From an uncultured Bacilli bacterium (GTDB lineage: Bacteria; Bacillota_I; Bacilli_A; RF39; UBA660): a stretch of 10,379 nt of DNA. The translations under genes were made by a program, and so were the position numbers. The notes below the pieces were generated by a model that made no database searches, was not told where the DNA came from, and saw only the letters and a list, made by a program, of their open reading frames with translations. Below, piece after piece: positions 1-5,792 of this stretch. The stretch's first letter is position 1. Every line of letters begins with the position of its first letter. The stretch lies in assembly GCA_944364705.1 (NCBI GenBank), contig CALVWH010000004.1, positions 1 through 10,379 of the forward strand, in the 5' to 3' direction.

Positions 1-546
1 AATCATACTTCCTTTTTTAGACATTTCTAAAATAACTTCTTTAAAAAGTTCCACATTAAATGGATCGAGTCCGGAAAATGGTTCATCTAAAATTAAAAGT
101 TTTGGCTCATGTAAAATAGCCATAATAAATTGAATTTTTTGTTGATTTCCTTTCGATAATTCTTTAATTTTTTTATCGATATATTCTTCTACACCAAATC
201 GTTTTAACAAGCTTTCTAATCGGTTTAAAATCTGCTTATTGTTCATACCTTTTAAATTTCCATAAAAATAAGCTTGCTCTCGTACCGTAAGCTTTGTTAA
301 TAAACTTCTCTCTTCCGTTAAGAAACCAATGGAATCGCTAACGGTATAATCAATTTTTTTCCCATCTAAGGTAATGATCCCTTCGGTTGGTTCTAAAAGA
401 CCCATAATCATACGAAACGTTGTTGTTTTTCCGGCACCATTGACCCCTAACAAACCGAAGATTTCTCCTTTCTTAACTTCAAAAGAAAGTTGATCTACAG
501 CTTTAAAATTTCCATAATATTTTGTTACATTTTCTACTCTTAGCAT
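1..546 (-). CDS. ABC transporter ATP-binding protein, NatA/YhaQ-like (partial, C-terminus off the left edge)
   Basis: The cytoplasmic ATPase subunit of an ABC transporter, which would hydrolyse ATP to drive a membrane permease not seen here. I translated 182 codons from ATG at 546 to the window edge. Seen: Walker A GVNGAGKT (residues 34-41), signature LSKGNQQ (130-136), Walker B LLILDEP (150-156) and the D-loop SGLDP just after it. The Q-loop region reads IGFLTEER, with Glu where Gln is usual. This and the LSKGNQQKIQFI stretch are typical of the NatA/YhaQ exporter-type branch. The H-loop and C-terminal part lie outside the window. The start is supported by AAGGTGA at 557-551, four bases before the ATG, which contains the stop codon of the upstream gene. 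The two genes are therefore probably cotranscribed and translationally coupled. The permease is expected just past the left edge. The substrate cannot be told from this sequence. Confidence 0.93.
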   Translation of the reverse strand, partial: MLRVENVTKYYGNFKAVDQLSFEVKKGEIFGLLGVNGAGKTTTFRMIMGLLEPTEGIITLDGKKIDYTVSDSIGFLTEERSLLTKLTVREQAYFYGNLKGMNNKQILNRLESLLKRFGVEEYIDKKIKELSKGNQQKIQFIMAILHEPKLLILDEPFSGLDPFNVELFKEVILEMSKKGSMI

Positions 547-550
547 ACCT

Positions 551-979
551 TCACCTTCTGTTTTCTTTAAAATATGTAGCATAAAGTTCTTCGCCAGTAA
601 TATGTTCTGACTTATAAAAAGCTTGTTTTTTTCCATCATATTGATAGACATGAATATTTTCAAACATTTTTAGCAAAGGAGAGGCGATTTTTAAAGACTC
701 TTTTTGTTTTTGCGTAATGTCTTCTGGTACAAAATAAATCGCTTCTCTACCCATCATAAAATAAGATAGTTGTTCATATTTCGTAACATCCATCCATAAA
801 ATATTGTTTTGTTTTTGACATATTTTTAAAATTTCTTCTTTTTGATCGGTTTTAAAAAAATGTCGAAAGAGGGATAAAGGTCCCTCTTTTTTTTCTTCTT
901 GCCAAGAAGGATAAAGTTTCCCTTCTGGGGTAATAAAGAAAGAAATTTCTTCCTGTTTTTTTGCTGATTCTAAATCCAT
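551..979 (-). CDS. Hypothetical protein, 142 aa, in operon with the ABC ATPase
   Basis: I do not recognise this family. The soluble product has no signal peptide or membrane segment and is rich in Lys, Glu and aromatic residues. It reads as mixed alpha/beta, with a strand-like stretch (NNILWMDV) in the middle and a second (IHVYQYDGKKQAFY) near the C-terminus. Start choice: the frame opens at a TTG three codons upstream (988), but that codon abuts the AGGAG at 993-989. The ATG at 979 lies 9 nt from AGGAG and is the better start. A near-consensus promoter lies directly upstream. It ends in TGA 4 nt before the ABC ATPase start, so it may be an accessory or regulatory protein of that transporter, which is inference from position only. 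The coding sequence contains a perfect hairpin at 866-889 (separate entry). Confidence 0.75.
   Translation of the reverse strand: MDLESAKKQEEISFFITPEGKLYPSWQEEKKEGPLSLFRHFFKTDQKEEILKICQKQNNILWMDVTKYEQLSYFMMGREAIYFVPEDITQKQKESLKIASPLLKMFENIHVYQYDGKKQAFYKSEHITGEELYATYFKENRR
866..894 (+). terminator. Intrinsic-terminator-like hairpin on the plus strand, inside a minus-strand gene
   Basis: Perfect 9-bp inverted repeat, AAAGAGGGA (866-874) and TCCCTCTTT (881-889), with a 6-nt loop. Read on the plus strand the T-run continues to 894 (8 T in all), which is the layout of a Rho-independent terminator. Read on the minus strand the stem is followed by CGACA before the next T-run, which is a poorer fit. 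It overlaps codons of the hypothetical gene at 551-979, and no plus-strand gene is visible to end here. It could stop antisense transcription, act as a polarity element within the operon, or be a chance product of the local codons. Confidence 0.5.
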
Positions 980-999
980 TTTTTCCAACTCCTATTCCT

Positions 1000-1028
1000 A
1001 TTATACAATAAATTTTATGTCATCTCAA
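1000..1028 (-). promoter_or_regulatory. SigA-type promoter of the 551-979 gene and ABC ATPase
   Basis: The -35 TTGAGA (1028-1023), exactly 17 nt of spacer and a perfect -10 TATAAT (1005-1000) are read on the minus strand. Transcription would start about 7 nt downstream, near 993, which is the first base of the AGGAG ribosome-binding site. The leader would be only about 14 nt. A second TATAAT at 1050-1045 has no good -35. Confidence 0.75.
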
Positions 1029-1123
1029 TTGTTTTCTTACAAATATTATAAACGATTGGATAGTAAAATCCTTTTTTTCTTGTTTTTTTGAATTTTTTTA
1101 TTCTAAAGATTTGATTTTTTAGG

Positions 1124-1154
1124 AAAAAAAAAGAAATTTAAATGATTAAATTTC
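1124..1154 (-). terminator. Intrinsic terminator of the M29 aminopeptidase gene
   Basis: On the minus strand GAAATTTAA (1154-1146), loop TCAT, then TTAAATTTC (1141-1133) form a 9-bp perfect stem followed by nine T (1132-1124). G-T and A-T pairs can extend it outward. The last codons and the TAA stop (1140-1138) lie inside the hairpin, so terminator and coding end are merged. Confidence 0.75.
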
Positions 1155-2337
1155 CTTCTTCCATAATGGTTATTTCTTCTCCTTTTTTGGTTGTTGCAAC
1201 AATTTTCATTGTAGCATCCCCAACCATAAAATCAACATGAATTAACGATTGGTTTAATCCTTTTTCGAAAAGTTCTTCTTTTGACATGGTTTTTCCATTT
1301 TTGATGCATTCACTGAAACTTTCTCCGATCGCTAAATGGCAAGAAGCATTTTCATCGAGTAATGTTTCTTCAAAAACAATTCTTGAATTAGAAATTGGGG
1401 AATCGTAATCAACCAATGCACATTCTCCAAGATATGGAGCATTTTCATCCATTTTTATCATTTCTTCTAACATTTCTTTCCCATTTTCTGCTTCGATAGA
1501 AACGACTTTTCCTTCTTGAAATGTAAGGTGAAAATGATCGATAAAAACACCGTTATATAAAAGTGGTTTTGTGCTATAAACAATGCCTTCGGTTTTGTCT
1601 CTTTGCGGAGATGTGAAAATTTCTTCGGTTGGCATATTGGCAATAAATTCTCCATCTTTCGCACTAGCCCATACATAATCTTCTGGTAAGTAAATTGTTA
1701 AATCGGTCCCTAAATCGTTGGTATAATGTAGTTTTTCAATTTGCATTTCGTTTAATACGTTTGTTTTTCTTTCGATTTCTTCTAGTTTTTTGTCCCAGAA
1801 TTTTCCCGGATCTTCTTCATAGATACCACAAATTTTAAAAATAGTATCCCATAGTTTTTCGAAAGCATTTTCTTCATGAAATAATTCTTTTGCCCAAGGT
1901 TCATTTGGTACTGCAAAAATACACCAAGGGATTTCCCCTTTGTTTTGTCTTTCCCGATAAAGGCTAATTTGTTTTTGTAATTTGGTATTTAATTTACTTA
2001 ATTTTTTGGGATTGACATCGTCCATAAGATGTGGAATTAAGGAAACAATATGGGCAAAAGCAGCATCTTTTTTCGCATATTCTTCCCAAATGCTACGGTT
2101 AAAACAAATATGATTTTCTAAATTTTCTTCATCACTTAATAGAAGTTCTCTTTGTTTTTCTTTGTCTTCGACTTTTAAATAAATATCGGTAAGTCCCATG
2201 GTTTTTGCTTCTTCTTCTAAAAGTTTCATAAAATCTTCTACATGGGTATATCCAGTAATCATTAAGGGTTGATCTTTTTTTACTTTTAAACAATCTTTTA
2301 AGATAAATCTCGCATATTTTCGTTTGGTTTCGTTCAT
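1138..2337 (-). CDS. M29-family metallo-aminopeptidase (AmpS/PepS type)
   Basis: A cytoplasmic dinuclear-metal aminopeptidase that removes N-terminal residues from peptides. Its 399 aa are close to the usual length of about 410. Family hallmarks are seen in order: NMPTEEIFTSPQR (about 235-247, containing a metal-ligand Glu), HFHLTF (about 268-273), LGECALVDYDSPIS (about 303-316, ligand Glu 305), DENASCHLAIG (about 328-338, ligand His 334) and IHVDFMVGD (about 366-374, ligands His 367 and Asp 369). All expected metal ligands are present. Start: the frame is open 24 codons further into the upstream gene, but GAAAGG at 2349-2344 sits 6 nt before the ATG at 2337, followed by MNETKRKYARF as in relatives. 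It lies 23 nt after the upstream unknown gene, with a terminator-like hairpin between them. It ends in its own terminator. No signal peptide is present. Whether it is AmpS, PepS or AmpT in name cannot be decided. Confidence 0.95.
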   Translation of the reverse strand: MNETKRKYARFILKDCLKVKKDQPLMITGYTHVEDFMKLLEEEAKTMGLTDIYLKVEDKEKQRELLLSDEENLENHICFNRSIWEEYAKKDAAFAHIVSLIPHLMDDVNPKKLSKLNTKLQKQISLYRERQNKGEIPWCIFAVPNEPWAKELFHEENAFEKLWDTIFKICGIYEEDPGKFWDKKLEEIERKTNVLNEMQIEKLHYTNDLGTDLTIYLPEDYVWASAKDGEFIANMPTEEIFTSPQRDKTEGIVYSTKPLLYNGVFIDHFHLTFQEGKVVSIEAENGKEMLEEMIKMDENAPYLGECALVDYDSPISNSRIVFEETLLDENASCHLAIGESFSECIKNGKTMSKEELFEKGLNQSLIHVDFMVGDATMKIVATTKKGEEITIMEEGNLII

Positions 2338-2350
2338 ATTTTTCCTTTCT

Positions 2351-2377
2351 AAAAAAGTAACTATAACATAGCTACTT
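2351..2377 (-). terminator. Terminator-like hairpin or attenuator between the unknown gene and the aminopeptidase
   Basis: On the minus strand AAGTAGCTAT (2377-2368), loop GTT, then ATAGTTACTT (2364-2355) form a 10-bp stem with one G-U wobble, followed by T to 2351 (six T in a row counting the stem end). The TAG stop (2363-2361) of the unknown gene lies in the 3' arm. No good promoter for the aminopeptidase is visible after it, so it may be a partial terminator that lowers downstream expression. The stem is AT-rich and so of moderate strength. Confidence 0.55.
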
Positions 2378-3134
2378 CTCTTTTTTGTTCTTGTATTTGT
2401 TTTAAACAATCTAAACGCATCGTTTCTAAAACCTCTAAATTTCCAAAATTTCTTTCTTGATTTAAAATTTCTCCATCTAAAATTAAGGATTCAAAACAGT
2501 CTCTTGCTTGTTCTGGTTTTTTTGAAAGATCGGTTTGCATAAGTAAAGAAACGATTTCGGATAATCTACTTTGTTCTTCTCTATTTTGTACTTGATATTC
2601 ATAATTCATCATATCGGTTATTTTTTTGGTTGTTTCTAGGGAAAGACCGGCTTCTTCTAAATAGGCTAAATAAAGGCTTGGATCGTTTTGTTCATATACT
2701 TGAAGAGCTTTGACGTCTCCCATAAGTTTTGCTAGACAGTTGGTAAGCATTTCGTTGGTTAGGTCTCTTTCTTCTTCGTTTCCTGCGAAATTGTTTGCTA
2801 AAATGCTAGTCATTCCAGAATGGAAAGCAAAAAGCATCTGGTTTGGATCTTTTTCATTTAAGGTTCCCATATCTAAGATAGCTTTTGTAACTTCATAAGG
2901 AAGATTTTTTTCTTCTTGAATGGCTTTTTCGTTTAATTGTAATTTATTTTCTTGATATTGATAACGAAGACTTTTGTTACTAATTTTATCGTTAATTGTT
3001 TCGTATGTTACGTTTTCTAATCTTTGTTCTAATAAAGGAAGCGATAATTCAGAAAATTTATTTTGAATTTTCTTTGATTGCTCTTTTAAATATTCTTTTA
3101 CATCCATGGATAATTCTTGATTTTGTTTTATCAT
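2361..3134 (-). CDS. Hypothetical helical protein, 257 aa
   Basis: I do not recognise this protein. It is soluble, acidic and strongly predicted helical by eye, with many Leu, Glu, Gln, Lys and Met residues. It has no signal peptide, membrane span or catalytic motif. The C-terminal part (LETMRLDCLKQIQEQKREVAML) looks like a long terminal helix. Start: the open frame reaches a GTG at 3179, but that codon is in the -35 box of the gene's own promoter. The ATG at 3134 has GGTGA (3144-3140) at a suitable distance. An in-frame ATG at 3146 could serve if the message is leaderless, which would add four residues. The gene follows clpC closely but has a separate strong promoter, and it precedes the aminopeptidase by 23 nt. 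A functional link with the peptidase is possible but unproven. Confidence 0.78.
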   Translation of the reverse strand: MIKQNQELSMDVKEYLKEQSKKIQNKFSELSLPLLEQRLENVTYETINDKISNKSLRYQYQENKLQLNEKAIQEEKNLPYEVTKAILDMGTLNEKDPNQMLFAFHSGMTSILANNFAGNEEERDLTNEMLTNCLAKLMGDVKALQVYEQNDPSLYLAYLEEAGLSLETTKKITDMMNYEYQVQNREEQSRLSEIVSLLMQTDLSKKPEQARDCFESLILDGEILNQERNFGNLEVLETMRLDCLKQIQEQKREVAML

Positions 3135-3150
3135 TTTTATCACCATATTC

Positions 3151-3179
3151 ATTATATCACAAATTCTTTTTTTTGTCAC
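3151..3179 (-). promoter_or_regulatory. SigA-type promoter of the 2361-3134 gene
   Basis: Minus strand: -35 GTGACA (3179-3174), 17-nt spacer, -10 TATAAT (3156-3151) preceded by TGA, giving an extended TGnTATAAT. It begins 5 nt after the clpC stop codon. The predicted start near 3144 is the first G of the GGTGA ribosome-binding site, so the leader would be about 10 nt. No clpC terminator is visible before it. Confidence 0.75.
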
Positions 3180-3184
3180 TTTCT

Positions 3185-5470
3185 TTACACTTTTATTGTT
3201 TCTTTTACACTTTCAATCCATACGGTTTCTTCTCCACGCATCATGGCTTCTAAGATTTGGTTTTCGATTTTATCTTTGATTACTTTTTCTATTTTTCGAG
3301 CGCCAAAAATTTCATATTCGCTTAAAGGAATCAATTCGGAAATGATTTTTTTATTGATTTTAACGAATGGATATTTTTCTTTTACTTTTTTTAGTTCTTT
3401 GGAAATGATTTGACCAATGGATGTTTCGTTTAAAGATTCAAAGGCAATAGTGGCATCAATGCGATTGAGAAATGGTAGTTCAAAATTTTCTTGAAGATTA
3501 TTTTTCTTTTGTTTTTGAAAGCCAATATGATTTTCTAAAAATCCTACATTAGAGGTCATAATGATGGTTACATGATCAAAACGAACTTCGTTTCCTTTGG
3601 TATCCGTGAGTTTGCTATCATCTAAAATTTGATAAAATAGATTTAAAACAGCTGGATGTGCTTTTTCGATTTCATCAAGAATTAGAACCGAATATGGCCG
3701 GTCTTTAATTTCTTCGGCAATGGTTTTCGCGTTCTCATATCCAACATATCCTGGAGGAGAACCAATAAATTTACTGATGCTATGGCTTTCGGAAAATTCG
3801 CTCATATCTAATTTGATGGTATTTTTTTCACCGACTAAGCTTTTCGCAAAAGTTTTTGCTAGACAAGTTTTTCCTACACCAGAAGGACCAGTAAATAAAA
3901 TGGAATGACATTTATGATCGGTATATCCTAACTTCATTTTGGTGGCTAATTTAAGTAAGGCATGAATTGCTTCTTCTTGGCCTAAAATGGTGTTTTTTAA
4001 ATCTTTGGATAATTTTTCAATAACTTTTTTATTATCTTTTAAAATTTCATAAATTGGTATTTTGGTTTTTTCATGAACAACGAGTGCTAAATCTTTTAAG
4101 GTAACTTTTTTTTCCATTTTGTGAATATGGTGAAATAGTGTATTACATTTTCCTTCAATTTTATTTTCTTCTTCTTTATAAGAGGATGCTTTTCCAAAAT
4201 CGTTTTGTAAAATGGCTTCTTTTTTCTTTTGTATAATTTTTTTTTGTTTTTTTCTAAGTTCTTGATATTGTTTCATACTGGTGGTTTCTCGAAGACCAAC
4301 TCTTGCACAGACTTCGTCTAAGAGATCGATGCTGCGGTCTGGTTCTCTTCGATCATACACATATTTTTTCGATAATTCCATGATTTTTTCGATTAAGGAA
4401 TCGTCCATTTTTACATGATGATAATTTTCGTAGATTGGTTTTAATCGAAGAAGGATTTCGGTAAGTTCTTCTTTTGATGGTTCTTCTACAAGAATTTTTT
4501 GAAATCTTCGTTCTAAGGCTTTATCGGTTTCGATGAATTTTTTGTATTCTTCGATGGTGGTTGCTCCAATACAGCGAATTTTTCCTCTTGCTAGTGCGGG
4601 TTTAAAAATATTGGAAGCATCAATCGCTCCTTCGGCTCCTCCAGCACCAACTAACGTATGTACTTCATCAATAAATAAAATAATGTCCTCGTTTTCTTCG
4701 CATTCTTTTAAGATTTTACGAATTCTTTCTTCAAATTCTCCACGGTATTTTGTTCCGGCAACCGCACTTGCCATGTCTAAAGAAAAAATTTTTTTCCCTT
4801 TTAAAAATTCTGGAACTTCGTCTTCTTCTATTTTACTTGCGAGTTTTTCTACCAAAGCGGTTTTCCCACATCCGGCTGCTCCAATGAGTAAAGGATTGTT
4901 TTTATTTTTTCTAGATAAAATTTCCATCATTCTTTGAAGTTCTTTTTCTCTTCCAATAACAGGATCAAAGAGATTGCTTTTTACTTTTTCGTTTAAGTTA
5001 ATTCCTAATTCTTCGAGGACTAATTTTTTTCCTCTTTTTCCTTTTTTATTGATTAATTTGAAGGAAAATTTTTGATACCATTGTTGTACATCAATTTTCA
5101 TTCCTAATAAAATTCGAACGGCTACTCCTTCTCCTTCTTCTAAAAGACTAGAAAATAAATGATGAATGGTTACGTTTCCATTGTTGTTTTCTTTACTATC
5201 TAATACGGCATTTTCTAAAATTCGTTTTAAAAGTGGTGTATATAAGAAATATTCACATTCTTTTTCACCCACTCCTAAAATATGAATCACTTCTTTCCGA
5301 AAGGTTTCGTAAGTAACTTCTTCTTTGATTTCTTCGGAAATAAGATTCTTATCTTTTAAAATTGCGAGCAACAAATGTTCACTACTAATATAGGGATGTT
5401 TTAAATCTTTCATTTCTTTTTTTGCTAGATTTAAAACTCTTCTTGCATCTTCCGTAAAATTTCCAAACAT
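3185..5470 (-). CDS. clpC: ClpC-type AAA+ ATPase, Clp protease unfoldase subunit
   Basis: Hexameric unfoldase that threads substrates into the ClpP peptidase. Its 761 aa are shorter than the roughly 810 of Bacillus ClpC. Domains: N-domain with two Clp_N repeats (about 5-125); AAA D1 with Walker A GAAGCGKT (197-204), Walker B ILFIDE (264-269), pore loop KYRGEFE (241-247) and arginine fingers RRF (321-323); a short middle domain with a UVR-like stretch (about 418-440), as in ClpC and ClpE; AAA D2 with Walker A GPSGVGKT (528-535), pore loop GYVGYE (574-579), Walker B LILDE (596-600), Arg finger FLNRID (667-672) and sensor 2 GAR (723-725). IGF at 649-651 fits the ClpP-docking tripeptide. Start ATG has AAGGAGG at 5482-5476. 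Odd: no ctsR, mcsA or mcsB alongside and no clear CtsR or CIRCE operator upstream. The second Clp_N repeat has His 103 where Bacillus has the phosphoarginine-binding Glu. Confidence 0.95.
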   Translation of the reverse strand: MFGNFTEDARRVLNLAKKEMKDLKHPYISSEHLLLAILKDKNLISEEIKEEVTYETFRKEVIHILGVGEKECEYFLYTPLLKRILENAVLDSKENNNGNVTIHHLFSSLLEEGEGVAVRILLGMKIDVQQWYQKFSFKLINKKGKRGKKLVLEELGINLNEKVKSNLFDPVIGREKELQRMMEILSRKNKNNPLLIGAAGCGKTALVEKLASKIEEDEVPEFLKGKKIFSLDMASAVAGTKYRGEFEERIRKILKECEENEDIILFIDEVHTLVGAGGAEGAIDASNIFKPALARGKIRCIGATTIEEYKKFIETDKALERRFQKILVEEPSKEELTEILLRLKPIYENYHHVKMDDSLIEKIMELSKKYVYDRREPDRSIDLLDEVCARVGLRETTSMKQYQELRKKQKKIIQKKKEAILQNDFGKASSYKEEENKIEGKCNTLFHHIHKMEKKVTLKDLALVVHEKTKIPIYEILKDNKKVIEKLSKDLKNTILGQEEAIHALLKLATKMKLGYTDHKCHSILFTGPSGVGKTCLAKTFAKSLVGEKNTIKLDMSEFSESHSISKFIGSPPGYVGYENAKTIAEEIKDRPYSVLILDEIEKAHPAVLNLFYQILDDSKLTDTKGNEVRFDHVTIIMTSNVGFLENHIGFQKQKKNNLQENFELPFLNRIDATIAFESLNETSIGQIISKELKKVKEKYPFVKINKKIISELIPLSEYEIFGARKIEKVIKDKIENQILEAMMRGEETVWIESVKETIKV

Positions 5471-5505
5471 GTTTTCCTCCTTTTTCTATTTTGATTGATT
5501 TGTTT

Positions 5506-5673
5506 TTATTTATACAAAATTAAAGCAGAAAAGCAATAAATTTGTTCTTCTGAAAATATACTAACGCTGACACTATATTTTATGTCAATGATTTCCATTT
5601 CATCGTCTAAAAAATTATTAATTGCTTCTTCTAAGTCTTTTTCATGACTTTCATCAAATACTTTTACTTTCAT
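5506..5673 (-). CDS. Small Cse60-like protein, 55 aa
   Basis: A short acidic protein starting MKVKVFDESHEKDLEEAINNFL and ending YCFSALILYK. From memory this pattern (charged N-terminus, IDIKYSVSVS, then EEQIYCFSALILY) matches the Spore_Cse60 family. That family contains small proteins of unknown biochemical function, named from a sigma-E-controlled Bacillus gene and also found in phages and non-sporulating Firmicutes. It looks like one small alpha/beta fold with two C-terminal strands. Start: the frame stays open to 5775, through the upstream terminator, but GGGTGGG at 5684-5678 lies just before the ATG at 5673. It ends 35 nt before clpC with no terminator between, so the two are probably cotranscribed. 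There is no evidence in the window that this organism sporulates. Confidence 0.68.
   Translation of the reverse strand: MKVKVFDESHEKDLEEAINNFLDDEMEIIDIKYSVSVSIFSEEQIYCFSALILYK
5509..5536 (-). promoter_or_regulatory. Weak candidate promoter in front of clpC
   Basis: Minus strand: TTGCTT (5536-5531), 16-nt spacer, TATAAA (5514-5509), overlapping the last codons of the Cse60-like gene. The leader to clpC would be about 32 nt. The -35 match is poor and clpC may instead rely on the upstream promoter. Confidence 0.3.
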
Positions 5674-5689
5674 TTTTCCCACCCATTTT

Positions 5690-5717
5690 AGTATAAAAAA
5701 AGAAAAAAGATAATTGT
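5690..5717 (-). promoter_or_regulatory. Candidate promoter of the Cse60-like gene and clpC
   Basis: A good -10 TATACT (5695-5690) lies 6 nt before the GGGTGGG ribosome-binding site. The best -35 at 16 nt spacing is a weak ACAATT (5717-5712), across an A/T-tract spacer. A promoter is expected here because a strong terminator lies immediately upstream. Confidence 0.45.
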
Positions 5718-5733
5718 GTCGTTTTTCTTCCCC

Positions 5734-5765
5734 AAAAAAAAGAATCCATATTTTTGGATTCTTTT
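5734..5765 (-). terminator. Intrinsic terminator after the pilin-like gene
   Basis: On the minus strand AAAAGAATCCA (5765-5755), a 6-nt loop and TGGATTCTTTT (5748-5738) form an 11-bp perfect stem. The T-run extends to 5734 (eight T). It lies 28 nt past the pilin stop codon and ends the parE-ffh-pilin transcription block. Confidence 0.82.
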
Positions 5766-5792
5766 CAAAGTTCAATCAAATATACGTTTTCT

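Noticed and set aside
551..553. Possible use of TGA as tryptophan (Mycoplasma/Spiroplasma code), suggested by the AT-rich Bacilli character
   Set aside because: TGA ends the 551-979 gene right at the next start codon, all long genes are intact under the standard code, and the Trp codons checked are TGG.
1029..1123. The AT-rich spacer upstream of the 551-979 gene, considered for a riboswitch, origin or small RNA
   Set aside because: It is mostly T/A homopolymer tracts with only 4-bp pairing possibilities. Beyond a stray TATAAT at 1050-1045 without a -35, I see no structure.
1467..1676. A minus-strand 69-codon frame inside the aminopeptidase gene
   Set aside because: Shadow of the aminopeptidase reading frame, with no independent start signal or recognisable product.
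2337..2410. Longer start of the aminopeptidase (24 extra residues to 2409)
   Set aside because: The extension lies inside the upstream gene and reads as Lys/Arg-rich non-homologous sequence. The ATG at 2337 has a proper ribosome-binding site and a family-like N-terminus.
4533..4937. A 134-codon open frame on the plus strand inside clpC, and similar plus-strand frames at 2710-3413, 3720-3908, 6480-6731, 7237-7428, 7757-8020 and 8251-8517
   Set aside because: They lie opposite strongly supported genes, have no ribosome-binding site or promoter that I could see, and give low-complexity Leu/Phe/Ser-rich products typical of the antisense of AT-rich coding DNA.
5674..5775. N-terminal extension of the Cse60-like protein to 5775
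   Set aside because: It would be translated through the upstream terminator hairpin and the promoter. The ribosome-binding site fits the ATG at 5673.
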